From G965218495 sp965218495 (GTDB lineage: Bacteria; Bacteroidota; Rhodothermia; Rhodothermales; Bin80), in the NCBI GenBank assembly GCA_965218495.1, contig OZ244626.1, positions 3,224,001 through 3,288,000 on the forward strand: DNA of 64,000 nt, given 5' to 3'. How positions within the stretch are numbered: position 1 is the stretch's first letter; each line of letters starts with the position of its first letter. A program made the position numbers and the translations under genes. The notes beneath the pieces are model-generated. The model worked only from the letters and a program-made list of their open reading frames with translations. It made no database searches and was not told where the DNA came from. Of the stretch, positions 19,791 to 28,167 are shown one piece after another.

Positions 19791-21605
19791 TTGGGCGCAG
19801 GCCAATACGAATACGCCGTGTACATCCGCAGGAGAGTCTACAAGCTCAAAAACGCAACGCAGCGCACCGGATACGGACTGCTGGAATGCCGACGTGTCAA
19901 TGGCCAGCCCAGACAAAAAACCATCCTGAACCTTGGACAGGACTTTGACATTGCCGAAGCCGACTGGCCCACCGTAACCAAGCGGGTTGAGCTGGCACTG
20001 CGCGGACAGCGCGCACTACCGCTGGAGGATGAGAAGATCGAATGCGCCGTGGACGAGATCGTGCGCCGGCTGCGTGAGAAGGACTACGATGTGGACGCCG
20101 GACGCGACGACCGCGACGCCATCATTACCGACGCAGTGCATCATCCGGATACACGCACGGTCGGCGGCGAGCGCGTATGCCTGCAAGCCTTGGAGCAACT
20201 CGGCTTCGCGGCGCTGCTACGCGCGCTGGGCATGCGAGAAGATGCTATTCGCATGGCCCTGGTTCTGGTGGTTGGGCGCATGTTGTCGCCCGGAAGTGAG
20301 GCGCATACGTACCAGTGGATGATGAAGGCCTCCGCCATTTTGGAGCTGGTGCAGCTGGAGGCCCCGTGCGCAAGTACGCTGTACCGCGTAGGCGATCGGC
20401 TGTATGCGCTGCGCGAAGCGCTTATGGACGGACTCTATGGCAATGCGCAGCGGCTGTTGGGCTTTGGTGAGACGCTCATCTTGTATGATCTGACCAACAC
20501 ATTCTACACGGGTCGCAAGAAAGGCGCGCTCCTGGCGTATGGACGAAGCAAGGAAAAGCGATCGGATTGTCCGTTGGTGACGTTGGCCTTAATGCTGGAC
20601 GCGTCCGGCTTTGTGCGTGGCGCAGCCGTCCTTGCTGGCAATGCCAGCGAACCAAAGACGCTTCAACAGGCCATGGAGAGGCTCAATGGCGCTCGTGCGA
20701 CCGTCATCATGGACGCGGGCATAGCCACGCGCGCCAATGTGGCGTACTTGCGGTCGAAGGGACTGGATTGGATCTGTGTGCAGCGCACGCAGGCGCCGCC
20801 ACCCCCTGAACGCCCGCCGGAGGAGTGCTGGAATACACAGAGCGGGGTCTCCATCAAAGCCTGGCGCCTGGAGCAGCAAGAGGGAACGCTGCAAGTCTAC
20901 CTGCATAGCGAGGCACGCAAGGCCACCGGTGATCGCATACTGAACACCAGGCGCGCAAAGTTCGAGGCTGCGCTGAAGACCCTGCACGAGGGACTCTCCA
21001 AGCCCCGCTGCGTCAAGGAATACGACAAGGTGCAACGCAGACTCGGTCGCGAGCTCGAAAGGCATAAGCGCGTCTCGTACCAGTACAAGATCGATGTCTT
21101 GCGCAAAAAGGACAGTACGCACGCGAAGGCGGTCACCTTTACGCACCTGTCTGCGTTTGAGCAGCAGACGCAAGCATCGGGCGGCTACATCCTGCATACC
21201 AGCCACACGGACTGGTCTGCCTCGCAAATCGCACGCACATACTGGAAGCTTGCAGACATCGAGCGCACGTTTCGTTCGCTGAAGTCCGAGTTGGGCATGC
21301 GTCCCCTATACCACAGCAAGGATGAGCGCATCCGGACACACATCTTCCTCTCGGTACTGGCCTATCAGGCGGTGCAACTCATTCGCACGAAGCTGAAGCA
21401 GTATGACCTCCACAGCAGCTGGACCACGCTGCAGTTTGAGCTGAACCGGTGGCACCGGATCACGACCGTATTGCCAAAAGACCGGCGCTCCTGCATTCTG
21501 TTGAAGAAGGATGCAGACCAAGGTCCGCTCCAGCGCCAGATCGCCATGATTATGGGCCTCAAGCCTCACAACTACACCTACAAGGCGCACACAAAACGAC
21601 CCTGA
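19791..21605 (+). CDS. IS1634-family transposase
   Basis: The frame encodes 604 residues. The translated frame from 19791 may start a little downstream; a start within the first 30 codons is possible (the text VYIRRRVYKLKN is typical of an early position). Family signatures are present: TLILYDLTNTFYTGR with a catalytic Asp, GRSKEKRSDCPLVTLAL, VIMDAGIATRANVAYL with a second Asp, and the C-terminal DIERTFRSLKSELGMRPLYH with the acidic residue, followed by HIFLSVLAYQ. It mobilises the element whose ends lie at 19610 and 21697. The gene appears undamaged. Confidence 0.93.
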   Translation: MGAGQYEYAVYIRRRVYKLKNATQRTGYGLLECRRVNGQPRQKTILNLGQDFDIAEADWPTVTKRVELALRGQRALPLEDEKIECAVDEIVRRLREKDYDVDAGRDDRDAIITDAVHHPDTRTVGGERVCLQALEQLGFAALLRALGMREDAIRMALVLVVGRMLSPGSEAHTYQWMMKASAILELVQLEAPCASTLYRVGDRLYALREALMDGLYGNAQRLLGFGETLILYDLTNTFYTGRKKGALLAYGRSKEKRSDCPLVTLALMLDASGFVRGAAVLAGNASEPKTLQQAMERLNGARATVIMDAGIATRANVAYLRSKGLDWICVQRTQAPPPPERPPEECWNTQSGVSIKAWRLEQQEGTLQVYLHSEARKATGDRILNTRRAKFEAALKTLHEGLSKPRCVKEYDKVQRRLGRELERHKRVSYQYKIDVLRKKDSTHAKAVTFTHLSAFEQQTQASGGYILHTSHTDWSASQIARTYWKLADIERTFRSLKSELGMRPLYHSKDERIRTHIFLSVLAYQAVQLIRTKLKQYDLHSSWTTLQFELNRWHRITTVLPKDRRSCILLKKDADQGPLQRQIAMIMGLKPHNYTYKAHTKRP

Positions 21606-21625
21606 AATGGTAGTGCTATAGAAAA

Positions 21626-21650
21626 AGACAGTTTTCGTAAGTGACTGTCT
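21626..21650. terminator. Hairpin after the IS1634 transposase
   Basis: AGACAGT and ACTGTCT pair across a 12-base loop, 20 bases after the transposase stop and inside the element. It could end the transposase transcript or block transcription entering from outside. Confidence 0.35.
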
Positions 21651-21895
21651 GAAGGGTACTTACTGGCTCTTGGAAAAAATAAAGTGACAAAGTTCCGCCT
21701 AGTCTTGTCGGGGCACATCAGTGGCTACCCACACTGCCTGGGGCCCCAACATGCGCAACCGAACCTACCTTAGTCTGCACGCGCATGCCAGCCCGTGCGG
21801 TATCGAAAGCATGGACACATGCAGTAAGTTGCTGCTCTGCGACAGCAACTCACATGCAGCTGCCTGCTGATACGGCGGTAAGGCTACAGCGCAAC

Positions 21896-22477
21896 CTACT
21901 TGGCCACGTTGAAGTCTACCGTCGCCTTCGTGTGTTCCCACATCAGCGCCAGCGTGCCGCCGTCTCTGGTGACGTTCAGGAAACTGATCGTGAACTGATC
22001 TACAGACGAGTCCCCCGTGTGGACATGCATGGGCACACGCAGCACATCCATGTCCTGCGAATACTCATAGGCACCCCAAATCCCCGGGCCCTCTTCGCGG
22101 CCGGAGTTCTTCGCCTGGTGATTGGAAAAAATCAGTGTCCACTCGTCCTCAGCTAGTTCTGCAAACACGCTGTACTCGCCGACGGCAAGCGTGCCAGTCC
22201 CAAACTGCAGGCTCGCCTCAGTGTTCAGCCGGGTGGACTTGTTGGCCCCCACACGCCAGACAGGGCCGTTTCCCGATACCTGATCGCCGTAGGAGTCTCC
22301 AGAGCCAAAGATGTTCGTTCGCCCGCGGAGAATTGGGCGGCCGTAGTCGACCGCGATCCAAGCCTCGCCTATCTGCGTGGCGGCTTCCCCGCGCGGTGAT
22401 TGTGGCCGCTGTCCGTGGGCTAGGTCTGCTACCAGAAAAAGAGTCGCAAAGGCAGCTACAATTGATATCGTGCGCAT
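21896..22477 (-). CDS. Secreted DUF2911 protein
   Basis: The protein has 193 residues, with a signal peptide ending at AHGQ. It shows the DUF2911 pattern: SPRGEAATQIGEAWIAVDYGRPILRGR, VWRVGANKSTRL, LAVGEYSVFAELAEDEWTLIFSN and YEYSQDMDVLRVPM. The family is widespread in Bacteroidota, is exported and has no known function. It is last in a minus-strand group after the PVC-type dehydrogenase and PhyH genes, 63 bases downstream of PhyH, so it may be co-transcribed. The family call is firm; the role is unknown. Confidence 0.9.
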   Translation of the reverse strand: MRTISIVAAFATLFLVADLAHGQRPQSPRGEAATQIGEAWIAVDYGRPILRGRTNIFGSGDSYGDQVSGNGPVWRVGANKSTRLNTEASLQFGTGTLAVGEYSVFAELAEDEWTLIFSNHQAKNSGREEGPGIWGAYEYSQDMDVLRVPMHVHTGDSSVDQFTISFLNVTRDGGTLALMWEHTKATVDFNVAK

Positions 22478-22540
22478 GGAAATGACTGTGCCAAGTTGTA
22501 CAAGCTAGTTGGTATGACGCAAGCTGGTGCCGGTTCCCAG

Positions 22541-23392
22541 CTACGGCACATAAAGGAGAGGGAAGAACTGACCCCTCACGGGCTTTCCGCGTGGAATCAC
22601 CGGAATCCCCTTAAGAAGCGGCTCGTCGCTGTGCGAGGCCACGCCATCCAAGAATACGTTGATCACCATTGCCCGCCGTGGCCGGTCCGCCCGGTTCGCA
22701 AAAGACCCGTGCACCAGGTGCGGATGGTGAAAAGTCGCCTCGCCGCGCCGCAAAGGCACGGCGACGGGCCTGAAGGCCGCCTTCTGCTCCGCGCTCAGAA
22801 CCTGCATGATGGCGTCCATGTCATTCGCCAAACCGGTAACCGGCAAGAGCTCCCATCGATGACTGCGAGGCACGTACTGCAGACAGCCGTTTTCGGGCGT
22901 GGCGTCGTCAAGCCCAATCCAGCAGGTAAGGTGCCGCATGGGCCGCGTGCGCGTCCAGTACGAGTAGTCCTGGTGCCAGGCTACAACCCCGCCGTGGTAG
23001 GCGGGCTTGCAAAACAGCTGATCATGCCAAAATCGAACTGCTCCATTCAACAGCTGACTGGCCGGCATCAGGAAAGCCGGATTCCATAAGGCATCGTGAA
23101 ACGCGTCGGAGATGCGCCAAGCGCCCAGCGCATGAAACAACACGTTATCCGACTCCCCGCTTTCGTTGAGATGAAACTCGTGCCAGAGGTCCCGGCGCTC
23201 GTGATCCGGTCGCATCAGCTGCTCCAATTCCCGGCGCAACACTGCCACCTGCGCTTCACTCAGCATAGGAATCCCCGCCACGTAGCCTTGGCGGCGGTAC
23301 TGCGCTACCTGCTGCGACGTCAGCCGATGTCGCTCAAGATCCCCGTGAAAAAGATCTGTCAGGGGCTCGTGCAAAGCGGACAGATCATGCAT
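22541..23392 (-). CDS. Phytanoyl-CoA dioxygenase (PhyH) family Fe(II)/2-oxoglutarate oxygenase
   Basis: The protein has 283 residues. The iron-binding facial triad is visible as HQD (H140, D142) in VAWHQDYSYW and the distal His228 in HPHLVHGS, followed by basic residues (RPRRAM) suited to binding 2-oxoglutarate. It should hydroxylate a small organic substrate using O2 and 2-oxoglutarate; the substrate cannot be read from sequence. The gene starts only three bases after the stop of the PVC-type dehydrogenase, so the two are almost certainly co-transcribed and may act on related compounds. There is no signal peptide, so it is cytoplasmic. Confidence 0.9.
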   Translation of the reverse strand: MHDLSALHEPLTDLFHGDLERHRLTSQQVAQYRRQGYVAGIPMLSEAQVAVLRRELEQLMRPDHERRDLWHEFHLNESGESDNVLFHALGAWRISDAFHDALWNPAFLMPASQLLNGAVRFWHDQLFCKPAYHGGVVAWHQDYSYWTRTRPMRHLTCWIGLDDATPENGCLQYVPRSHRWELLPVTGLANDMDAIMQVLSAEQKAAFRPVAVPLRRGEATFHHPHLVHGSFANRADRPRRAMVINVFLDGVASHSDEPLLKGIPVIPRGKPVRGQFFPLLYVP

Positions 23393-23395
23393 TGA

Positions 23396-26300
23396 CTACG
23401 CTCCCCCCAAACTGTGCAGGTATGCTACCAGATCAATCAGCTCCTCGCGCGTCATTTGCTGCTGAAGCTCAGGCATCAGCGACAGCTCGAACGGGGTTTG
23501 CGACTGAATCCGATCGCGCGCAAGCATAAGAGTGTGACCGTCTGCGGTGCGCAGCCTAACCGCCCGGGGCGTCTCATCCAGCACCCGCCCAACATGTCGC
23601 GTCCCGTCGCTCAGCGCCACCGCCACGGCCTCATAGCCTTTGCTGATGCCGGCGCTTGGATACAGGATCGCCTCAAACAGTGCCGCCCTGGAGAGCTTTG
23701 CCCCAATGTCCCCCAGCCCCGGGCCAAGCACACCGCTATCCGCTTTCGTGCTGTGGCACTGGCTGCAGTGAGTCTTGAAAACCGTGCGGCCACGCCTTGG
23801 GTTGCCTATGGCGACCAGTAGCGAGCGCAGTGGTGGTAGCGGCTCCGTGTTGCGGTCTTCGGGGACGCCAAGAACGGCCTCAGCCGCCATGCGCTGCTCC
23901 ACGTCCCAAACGTTCAGCAAATGCCCCCGAACGGCATCAACCTGCGCTGCCGGAACCGCGCCGGCCGCAATCAGCTCCAACAGCCGCGCTTGCCCGACCC
24001 CGCTGGATGCCAAAGCGACTGTCGCCTGTCTGCGAAGGTCCGCCGGCTGTGCCGGATCCAGTGCCACGCCCTCTAGCAGGGCAACGGCGGCGGCACTGCC
24101 GACACTCGCTAGCCGCCTGAGTGCCGTCTGCGCAGCTGCGCTGGAGAGCACATCTTCAAGGGCCGCAACGCCATGGAGTCTGGCAAGAAGCCCGGTGGCC
24201 TGTCGGCCAAGACCCGTCGATGTCGTGTCAAGCACCATGGACCGCAGTGCCACCTCCTGGGAAGTCACCTGAAAGCGGTCAACGATGTCCAAAAACGCCT
24301 GCGTGCCTTGGGTCAGGTCCAGAATTTCATCGACTGCGCCCCGAAGCGTGCTATCTGGCTCCGCGTCGGGATCAGCAAGGTGCAGAAGTGCGCGGTGCAG
24401 CAACACGGACCGATCCCCGTGCCCACCACTGATGACCGTGCTGAACAGAGGGTACTTGGCTTCCGGCGCGTGGAAGTCCAGAGCCCGAAAATACCGGTCG
24501 CGTTCATCTGCACGGGTGGACTCGTCTATGATGAGCTGCACCAGCAGCGGTGCGGCTGCGGCTGCGCGCGATCGCCAGACGATGTCGCGCCCGGCCGGCG
24601 TGCGCCAGTCGTCGCCTATCGCAGCCAGCCACGCGCCAAAGTACCGGTCCCATTGCCCTTCGGCCGCGATGCCCAGTGCCTCCAGGTACCAGCGATCTTG
24701 ACCATCATGCTGCACCGCCAGTTCTGCCCAGAGGAGGGCCGCCTCCGCATCTTGGGCATAGCGTAGCGTCAAGATCGCTTCGCGCCGCACCTCAGGCGCA
24801 GGATCGCCGACCAGGCGACGAACAAGGGGGACCACCGGAATGAGATCCCGCCCGATCTCGCGTGCCAGGCGCACGCCTACAACGCGCACGTCCGGGTCAT
24901 CATGTTCCAATGCGAAGTCTACATGCGCGCCTCCTTCAAACTCTCTAGATTTCACAGCCCAGATTGCACGCGCCACCTGGCGTGGATTTTCAGCATCGAG
25001 GTATGGGCGAAGGTAGGTGTGGATCCCTTCGCGCGCGCTGCCCAGGCTCTGAAACGCCTCAGCACGCGTAGCCACGTTGGGGCTCATCAGCGCAGCTGCG
25101 GCTGCCTCCATATCAGCAAAGTCGGGTTGCGTTACGCTATATGGCTCGCCCGGCGGCGCCAGTCGGAAGATGCGCCCTCGCTCCTGGTCTACGGCCTGAT
25201 TACCCCCTACGGTGGCATCGTACCAGTCCGACACTATGAGCGAGCCGTCCGGGGCCACAGCGACATCGGACGGCCTGAACCACTGGTCGCCCGGGCTGGT
25301 CAAGATGTCGATGACCTTCGCGGAGTAGCCGGCACCATCTTTGGTGACTGCATAGGCGCGAACTACGCCCGGACCGGCATCGGCATGAATGATCTGATTG
25401 TTGAAGAGGGGCGGTAGCAACGTGCCTTCATACATGGTGATGCCCGTAGGCGAACCTGCGCCCGTTTGCAATACGTTGGGCACGACGCCCGGGTCATTCT
25501 GGTGCCAGTGCCGCAGCGGAATCTCGCCATGCATTCCCGTGCGGCGCGTGGACCAGTGCGCGCCCGTCAGCTCATCGCGATAGCCGTAATTGCCGTACTC
25601 CATGACATAGTTGATCCTTACGCCGCGGTTGCCGTCATCATCATTGTCGGACTGCCACACCGTGCCGAAAGCATCGACCGTGAGTTCATAGGGGTTGCGA
25701 AAGTTGTGACCGAGCACCTCGACGGGCCAGCCGTAGCGGCCGGGGGCGAGGATTCGCAGTGGCCAGTGGTCGCTGGTGCGCAGCGCCATGCCCTGCTGAA
25801 AAGGCGTTCCCACGGCTGCTATCGCCCGCCCCGCAGGATCTGTGATCGGGCTCCCATTCTCGCCCATGAGCTGCGACCCCGCGTTGCCCAAGTTGAAGTA
25901 CCACCGCCCGCCTGGCCCAAATACAAACGCGTGAACGCCATGATCATCCTGCAGGCCCCCAATGCCGGTGAAAAGCACCTCCTTGCTTTCAGGTTTGTCA
26001 TCGCCGTTCTCATCGGTAAACACCCATACATTCGGGCTGCTGGACACGATGACCTTGTTGCCAAACACGGCGATACCCAACGCCGCGTTGACATCGGTGC
26101 CCTGATAAAAGACTTTGCGCACATCCGCGCGGCCGTCTCCTGTTGTGTCCTCCAGGATGACGATACGGTCCCCTGCCTGCTGCACTTTATGGTGTGGGTT
26201 GTAGTCGGGCCGGTAGTTCACGGCCTCGCAGACCCAAACCCTGCCACGCGCATCGACATCGATATTGGTCGGGTTGGTGATCATGGGCTCCGACGCGAAC

Positions 26301-26470
26301 AGCGTTACCGCGAGCCCTTCCGCTACCTCGAATCCCTCTACGGCCCGTGCGGCAGCACGGCGCGGATCGTCTTTGCCGATATCGGGGGCAGGCTTAGCGC
26401 ACGCGCAGAGCAGAAGGAGCACCACCGGAAAGGTGTGGCCAAAGGCACGTAAAATCAGAAGGGGTTGCAT
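23396..26470 (-). CDS. PVC-type membrane-bound dehydrogenase with HEAT-like repeats and C-terminal cytochrome c
   Basis: The protein has 1024 residues. It begins with a lipoprotein signal (LLLLCACAKP). An N-terminal beta-propeller of the PVC membrane-bound dehydrogenase type follows (GLAVTLFASEPMITNPTNID, RVWVCEAVNYRP, DRIVILEDTTGDGRADVR and GGRWYFNLGNAG). The middle is alpha-helical with HEAT-like repeats (PEVRREAILTLRY and RQATVALASSG). The C-terminus has one c-type haem motif (THCSQCHST) and closes with the helix LIDLVAYLHSLGG. It probably oxidises sugars or related alcohols in the periplasm and passes electrons through the haem. It is the first gene of an operon with PhyH and diverges from the MFS gene. 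Confidence 0.9.
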   Translation of the reverse strand: MQPLLILRAFGHTFPVVLLLLCACAKPAPDIGKDDPRRAAARAVEGFEVAEGLAVTLFASEPMITNPTNIDVDARGRVWVCEAVNYRPDYNPHHKVQQAGDRIVILEDTTGDGRADVRKVFYQGTDVNAALGIAVFGNKVIVSSSPNVWVFTDENGDDKPESKEVLFTGIGGLQDDHGVHAFVFGPGGRWYFNLGNAGSQLMGENGSPITDPAGRAIAAVGTPFQQGMALRTSDHWPLRILAPGRYGWPVEVLGHNFRNPYELTVDAFGTVWQSDNDDDGNRGVRINYVMEYGNYGYRDELTGAHWSTRRTGMHGEIPLRHWHQNDPGVVPNVLQTGAGSPTGITMYEGTLLPPLFNNQIIHADAGPGVVRAYAVTKDGAGYSAKVIDILTSPGDQWFRPSDVAVAPDGSLIVSDWYDATVGGNQAVDQERGRIFRLAPPGEPYSVTQPDFADMEAAAAALMSPNVATRAEAFQSLGSAREGIHTYLRPYLDAENPRQVARAIWAVKSREFEGGAHVDFALEHDDPDVRVVGVRLAREIGRDLIPVVPLVRRLVGDPAPEVRREAILTLRYAQDAEAALLWAELAVQHDGQDRWYLEALGIAAEGQWDRYFGAWLAAIGDDWRTPAGRDIVWRSRAAAAAPLLVQLIIDESTRADERDRYFRALDFHAPEAKYPLFSTVISGGHGDRSVLLHRALLHLADPDAEPDSTLRGAVDEILDLTQGTQAFLDIVDRFQVTSQEVALRSMVLDTTSTGLGRQATGLLARLHGVAALEDVLSSAAAQTALRRLASVGSAAAVALLEGVALDPAQPADLRRQATVALASSGVGQARLLELIAAGAVPAAQVDAVRGHLLNVWDVEQRMAAEAVLGVPEDRNTEPLPPLRSLLVAIGNPRRGRTVFKTHCSQCHSTKADSGVLGPGLGDIGAKLSRAALFEAILYPSAGISKGYEAVAVALSDGTRHVGRVLDETPRAVRLRTADGHTLMLARDRIQSQTPFELSLMPELQQQMTREELIDLVAYLHSLGGA

Positions 26471-26553
26471 TCGCAGATTTTCCTTATTTATCCTTACCGT
26501 AATCTAGTTGCTATGTCCACGCGCCTGCAAGGGCGCCAAGCCTAAGAAATCTA

Positions 26554-28167
26554 ATGATCAAGCGAGACAAGCTCTTCTGGGGTAGCTGCCTGGCCCTTCT
26601 CACCACGGCCTTCGCCTTTACGGTAATTTCCGGCATCGCCTTTACAGTGAAGCAGGAGTTCGCCCTGACCAACGCCCAACTGGGCGTCTTCACGGGTGTC
26701 TTTTTTATCGGCTTCACCATCAGCCAGGTCATCTTCTCGCCGCTGTGCGACACCATAGGCATGCGGTGGATCGTGCGCGGCGCCTTTGTCGGCCACGTTG
26801 CGGGCGCGATCCTGGTCATGACCGCGCAGGGTTATGTGTCGGCGGTGGCAGGCTCACTCTGCTGCGGCCTCGGAGCGGGGCTGGTCGAGGCTGGCTGTAA
26901 CCCACTCGTGGCGGCACTCTATCCCAACGACAAGACATCGAAACTAAACCACTTCCACATGTGGTTTCCGTACGGCAACGTCATTGCCGCGATCGTCTTG
27001 ACGCTCGTCTTTGCTACGATCGGTATCGGATGGCGCGGCCAGCTGTTTTTGGTGCTCGTTCCGGCGCTCGGCTACGGGATCATGATGTTGATGGAGCCAT
27101 TTCCGCCGACCGAAGGTGTCAGCGCAGGCGTATCCGTGGGCCAGTCCTTTAAAGCACTCTTCGCGCCCATCATGCTCATCATGATGCCGATGATGCTGCT
27201 GACCGCCTCAATGGAGTTGCCACCAACCTCCTGGGTACCTCCGGTCCTGCAAGCCGGGGGCATCAACGGACTCCTGGTCTTTGGCTTCGTGTTCGGCATC
27301 ATGGGCACGCTGCGCCTGTTGGCGCCGCCCGTGGTCCGTGTGTTGACCCCTACCGGAATCCTCTTCTTCGGATCAATCCTGGCCGTGGTGGGCCTGTACC
27401 TGTTCAGCATGGCCGAAACAACGCTTATGGCCTTTGCTACGGCGGCTGTCTGGGCCGTAGGCATAGCCTATTTCTGGCCAACGATGCTGGGGCTTGTTTC
27501 GGAGCGCAACCCGAAAAGCGGGGCCTTGGGCCTTGGCGTCATGGGCGCCATCGGGATGCTCGCCTCCTTCCTGGTTACGCCGTGGCTGGGCGGGGTCGCT
27601 GACCAGAAGGGGCACAGCCAACTGCCCGAAAACACAACCAAGAACATCCTCATTCAGGCCACGGAGGTGCTCCCCACTATGGCCTCCGGGGCACAGGCCA
27701 TAGACATCATGGCCGTGGTTGACGACATAAAGTCGGTTACTGACCCAATCCTGGCAGCCGAAGCCGTTATGGATTCGTTGGCGACGATCCAGATTACATT
27801 GTTAGCACTGGACGACACCGTGCGAACCCCTGAAGATGAGGCGCGGGTTCAGGAACTACTGGCTGAAGAGCGCGAAATCGAAGAAGCCAACTGGTTGCCA
27901 CCTGGCAGGACAGCTCAGCTGTTGCGCGCCATCGTGGGCACCGGGCTAGACTTGCCCGTCGTGGATGACGCCCAGGCTTTGCTTAACCCTGCAGACAACT
28001 ACGGGGGCAGGAGTTCTTTTCGCACTCTGGCCCCCTTTGGTCTGATACTCGTTCTGGTCTTTGGCATCATGTATATCCGCGACCGCATGACCGGGGGATA
28101 TAAGGCCGTGAAGCTGCACGCCAAAGACGCCGACGGACCAGCCGAGGGCGACGACGGCCACGCTTAG
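26554..28167 (+). CDS. MFS transporter with a long soluble insertion before the last helix
   Basis: The protein has 537 residues with at least eleven predicted hydrophobic helices, beginning FWGSCLALLTTAFAFTVISGIAF. The order and the small-residue-rich helices fit the major facilitator superfamily, with sugar-porter-like features in GAGLVEAGCNPLVAALYP. Between the helix ending WLGGVAD and the last helix (FRTLAPFGLILVLVFGIMYI) is a soluble stretch of about 150 residues rich in Asp and Glu, unusual for MFS proteins. It probably imports a sugar or organic acid. It diverges from the PVC-type dehydrogenase, and its stop codon overlaps that of the FAD/Fe-S gene (TTAG at 28164-28167). Confidence 0.85.
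   Translation: MIKRDKLFWGSCLALLTTAFAFTVISGIAFTVKQEFALTNAQLGVFTGVFFIGFTISQVIFSPLCDTIGMRWIVRGAFVGHVAGAILVMTAQGYVSAVAGSLCCGLGAGLVEAGCNPLVAALYPNDKTSKLNHFHMWFPYGNVIAAIVLTLVFATIGIGWRGQLFLVLVPALGYGIMMLMEPFPPTEGVSAGVSVGQSFKALFAPIMLIMMPMMLLTASMELPPTSWVPPVLQAGGINGLLVFGFVFGIMGTLRLLAPPVVRVLTPTGILFFGSILAVVGLYLFSMAETTLMAFATAAVWAVGIAYFWPTMLGLVSERNPKSGALGLGVMGAIGMLASFLVTPWLGGVADQKGHSQLPENTTKNILIQATEVLPTMASGAQAIDIMAVVDDIKSVTDPILAAEAVMDSLATIQITLLALDDTVRTPEDEARVQELLAEEREIEEANWLPPGRTAQLLRAIVGTGLDLPVVDDAQALLNPADNYGGRSSFRTLAPFGLILVLVFGIMYIRDRMTGGYKAVKLHAKDADGPAEGDDGHA

Larger units (their letters stand above)
19610..21697 (+). mobile_element. IS1634-family insertion sequence with inverted repeats and target duplication
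   Basis: The left end CGGAAGTTTGTCACTTT (19610-19626) is matched on the opposite strand at the right end by CGGAACTTTGTCACTTT (21681-21697), 17 bp with one mismatch. Directly outside both ends lies CCTA (19606-19609 and 21698-21701), a perfect 4-bp target duplication. The element is 2088 bp and holds one intact transposase gene, so it may still move. Confidence 0.85.
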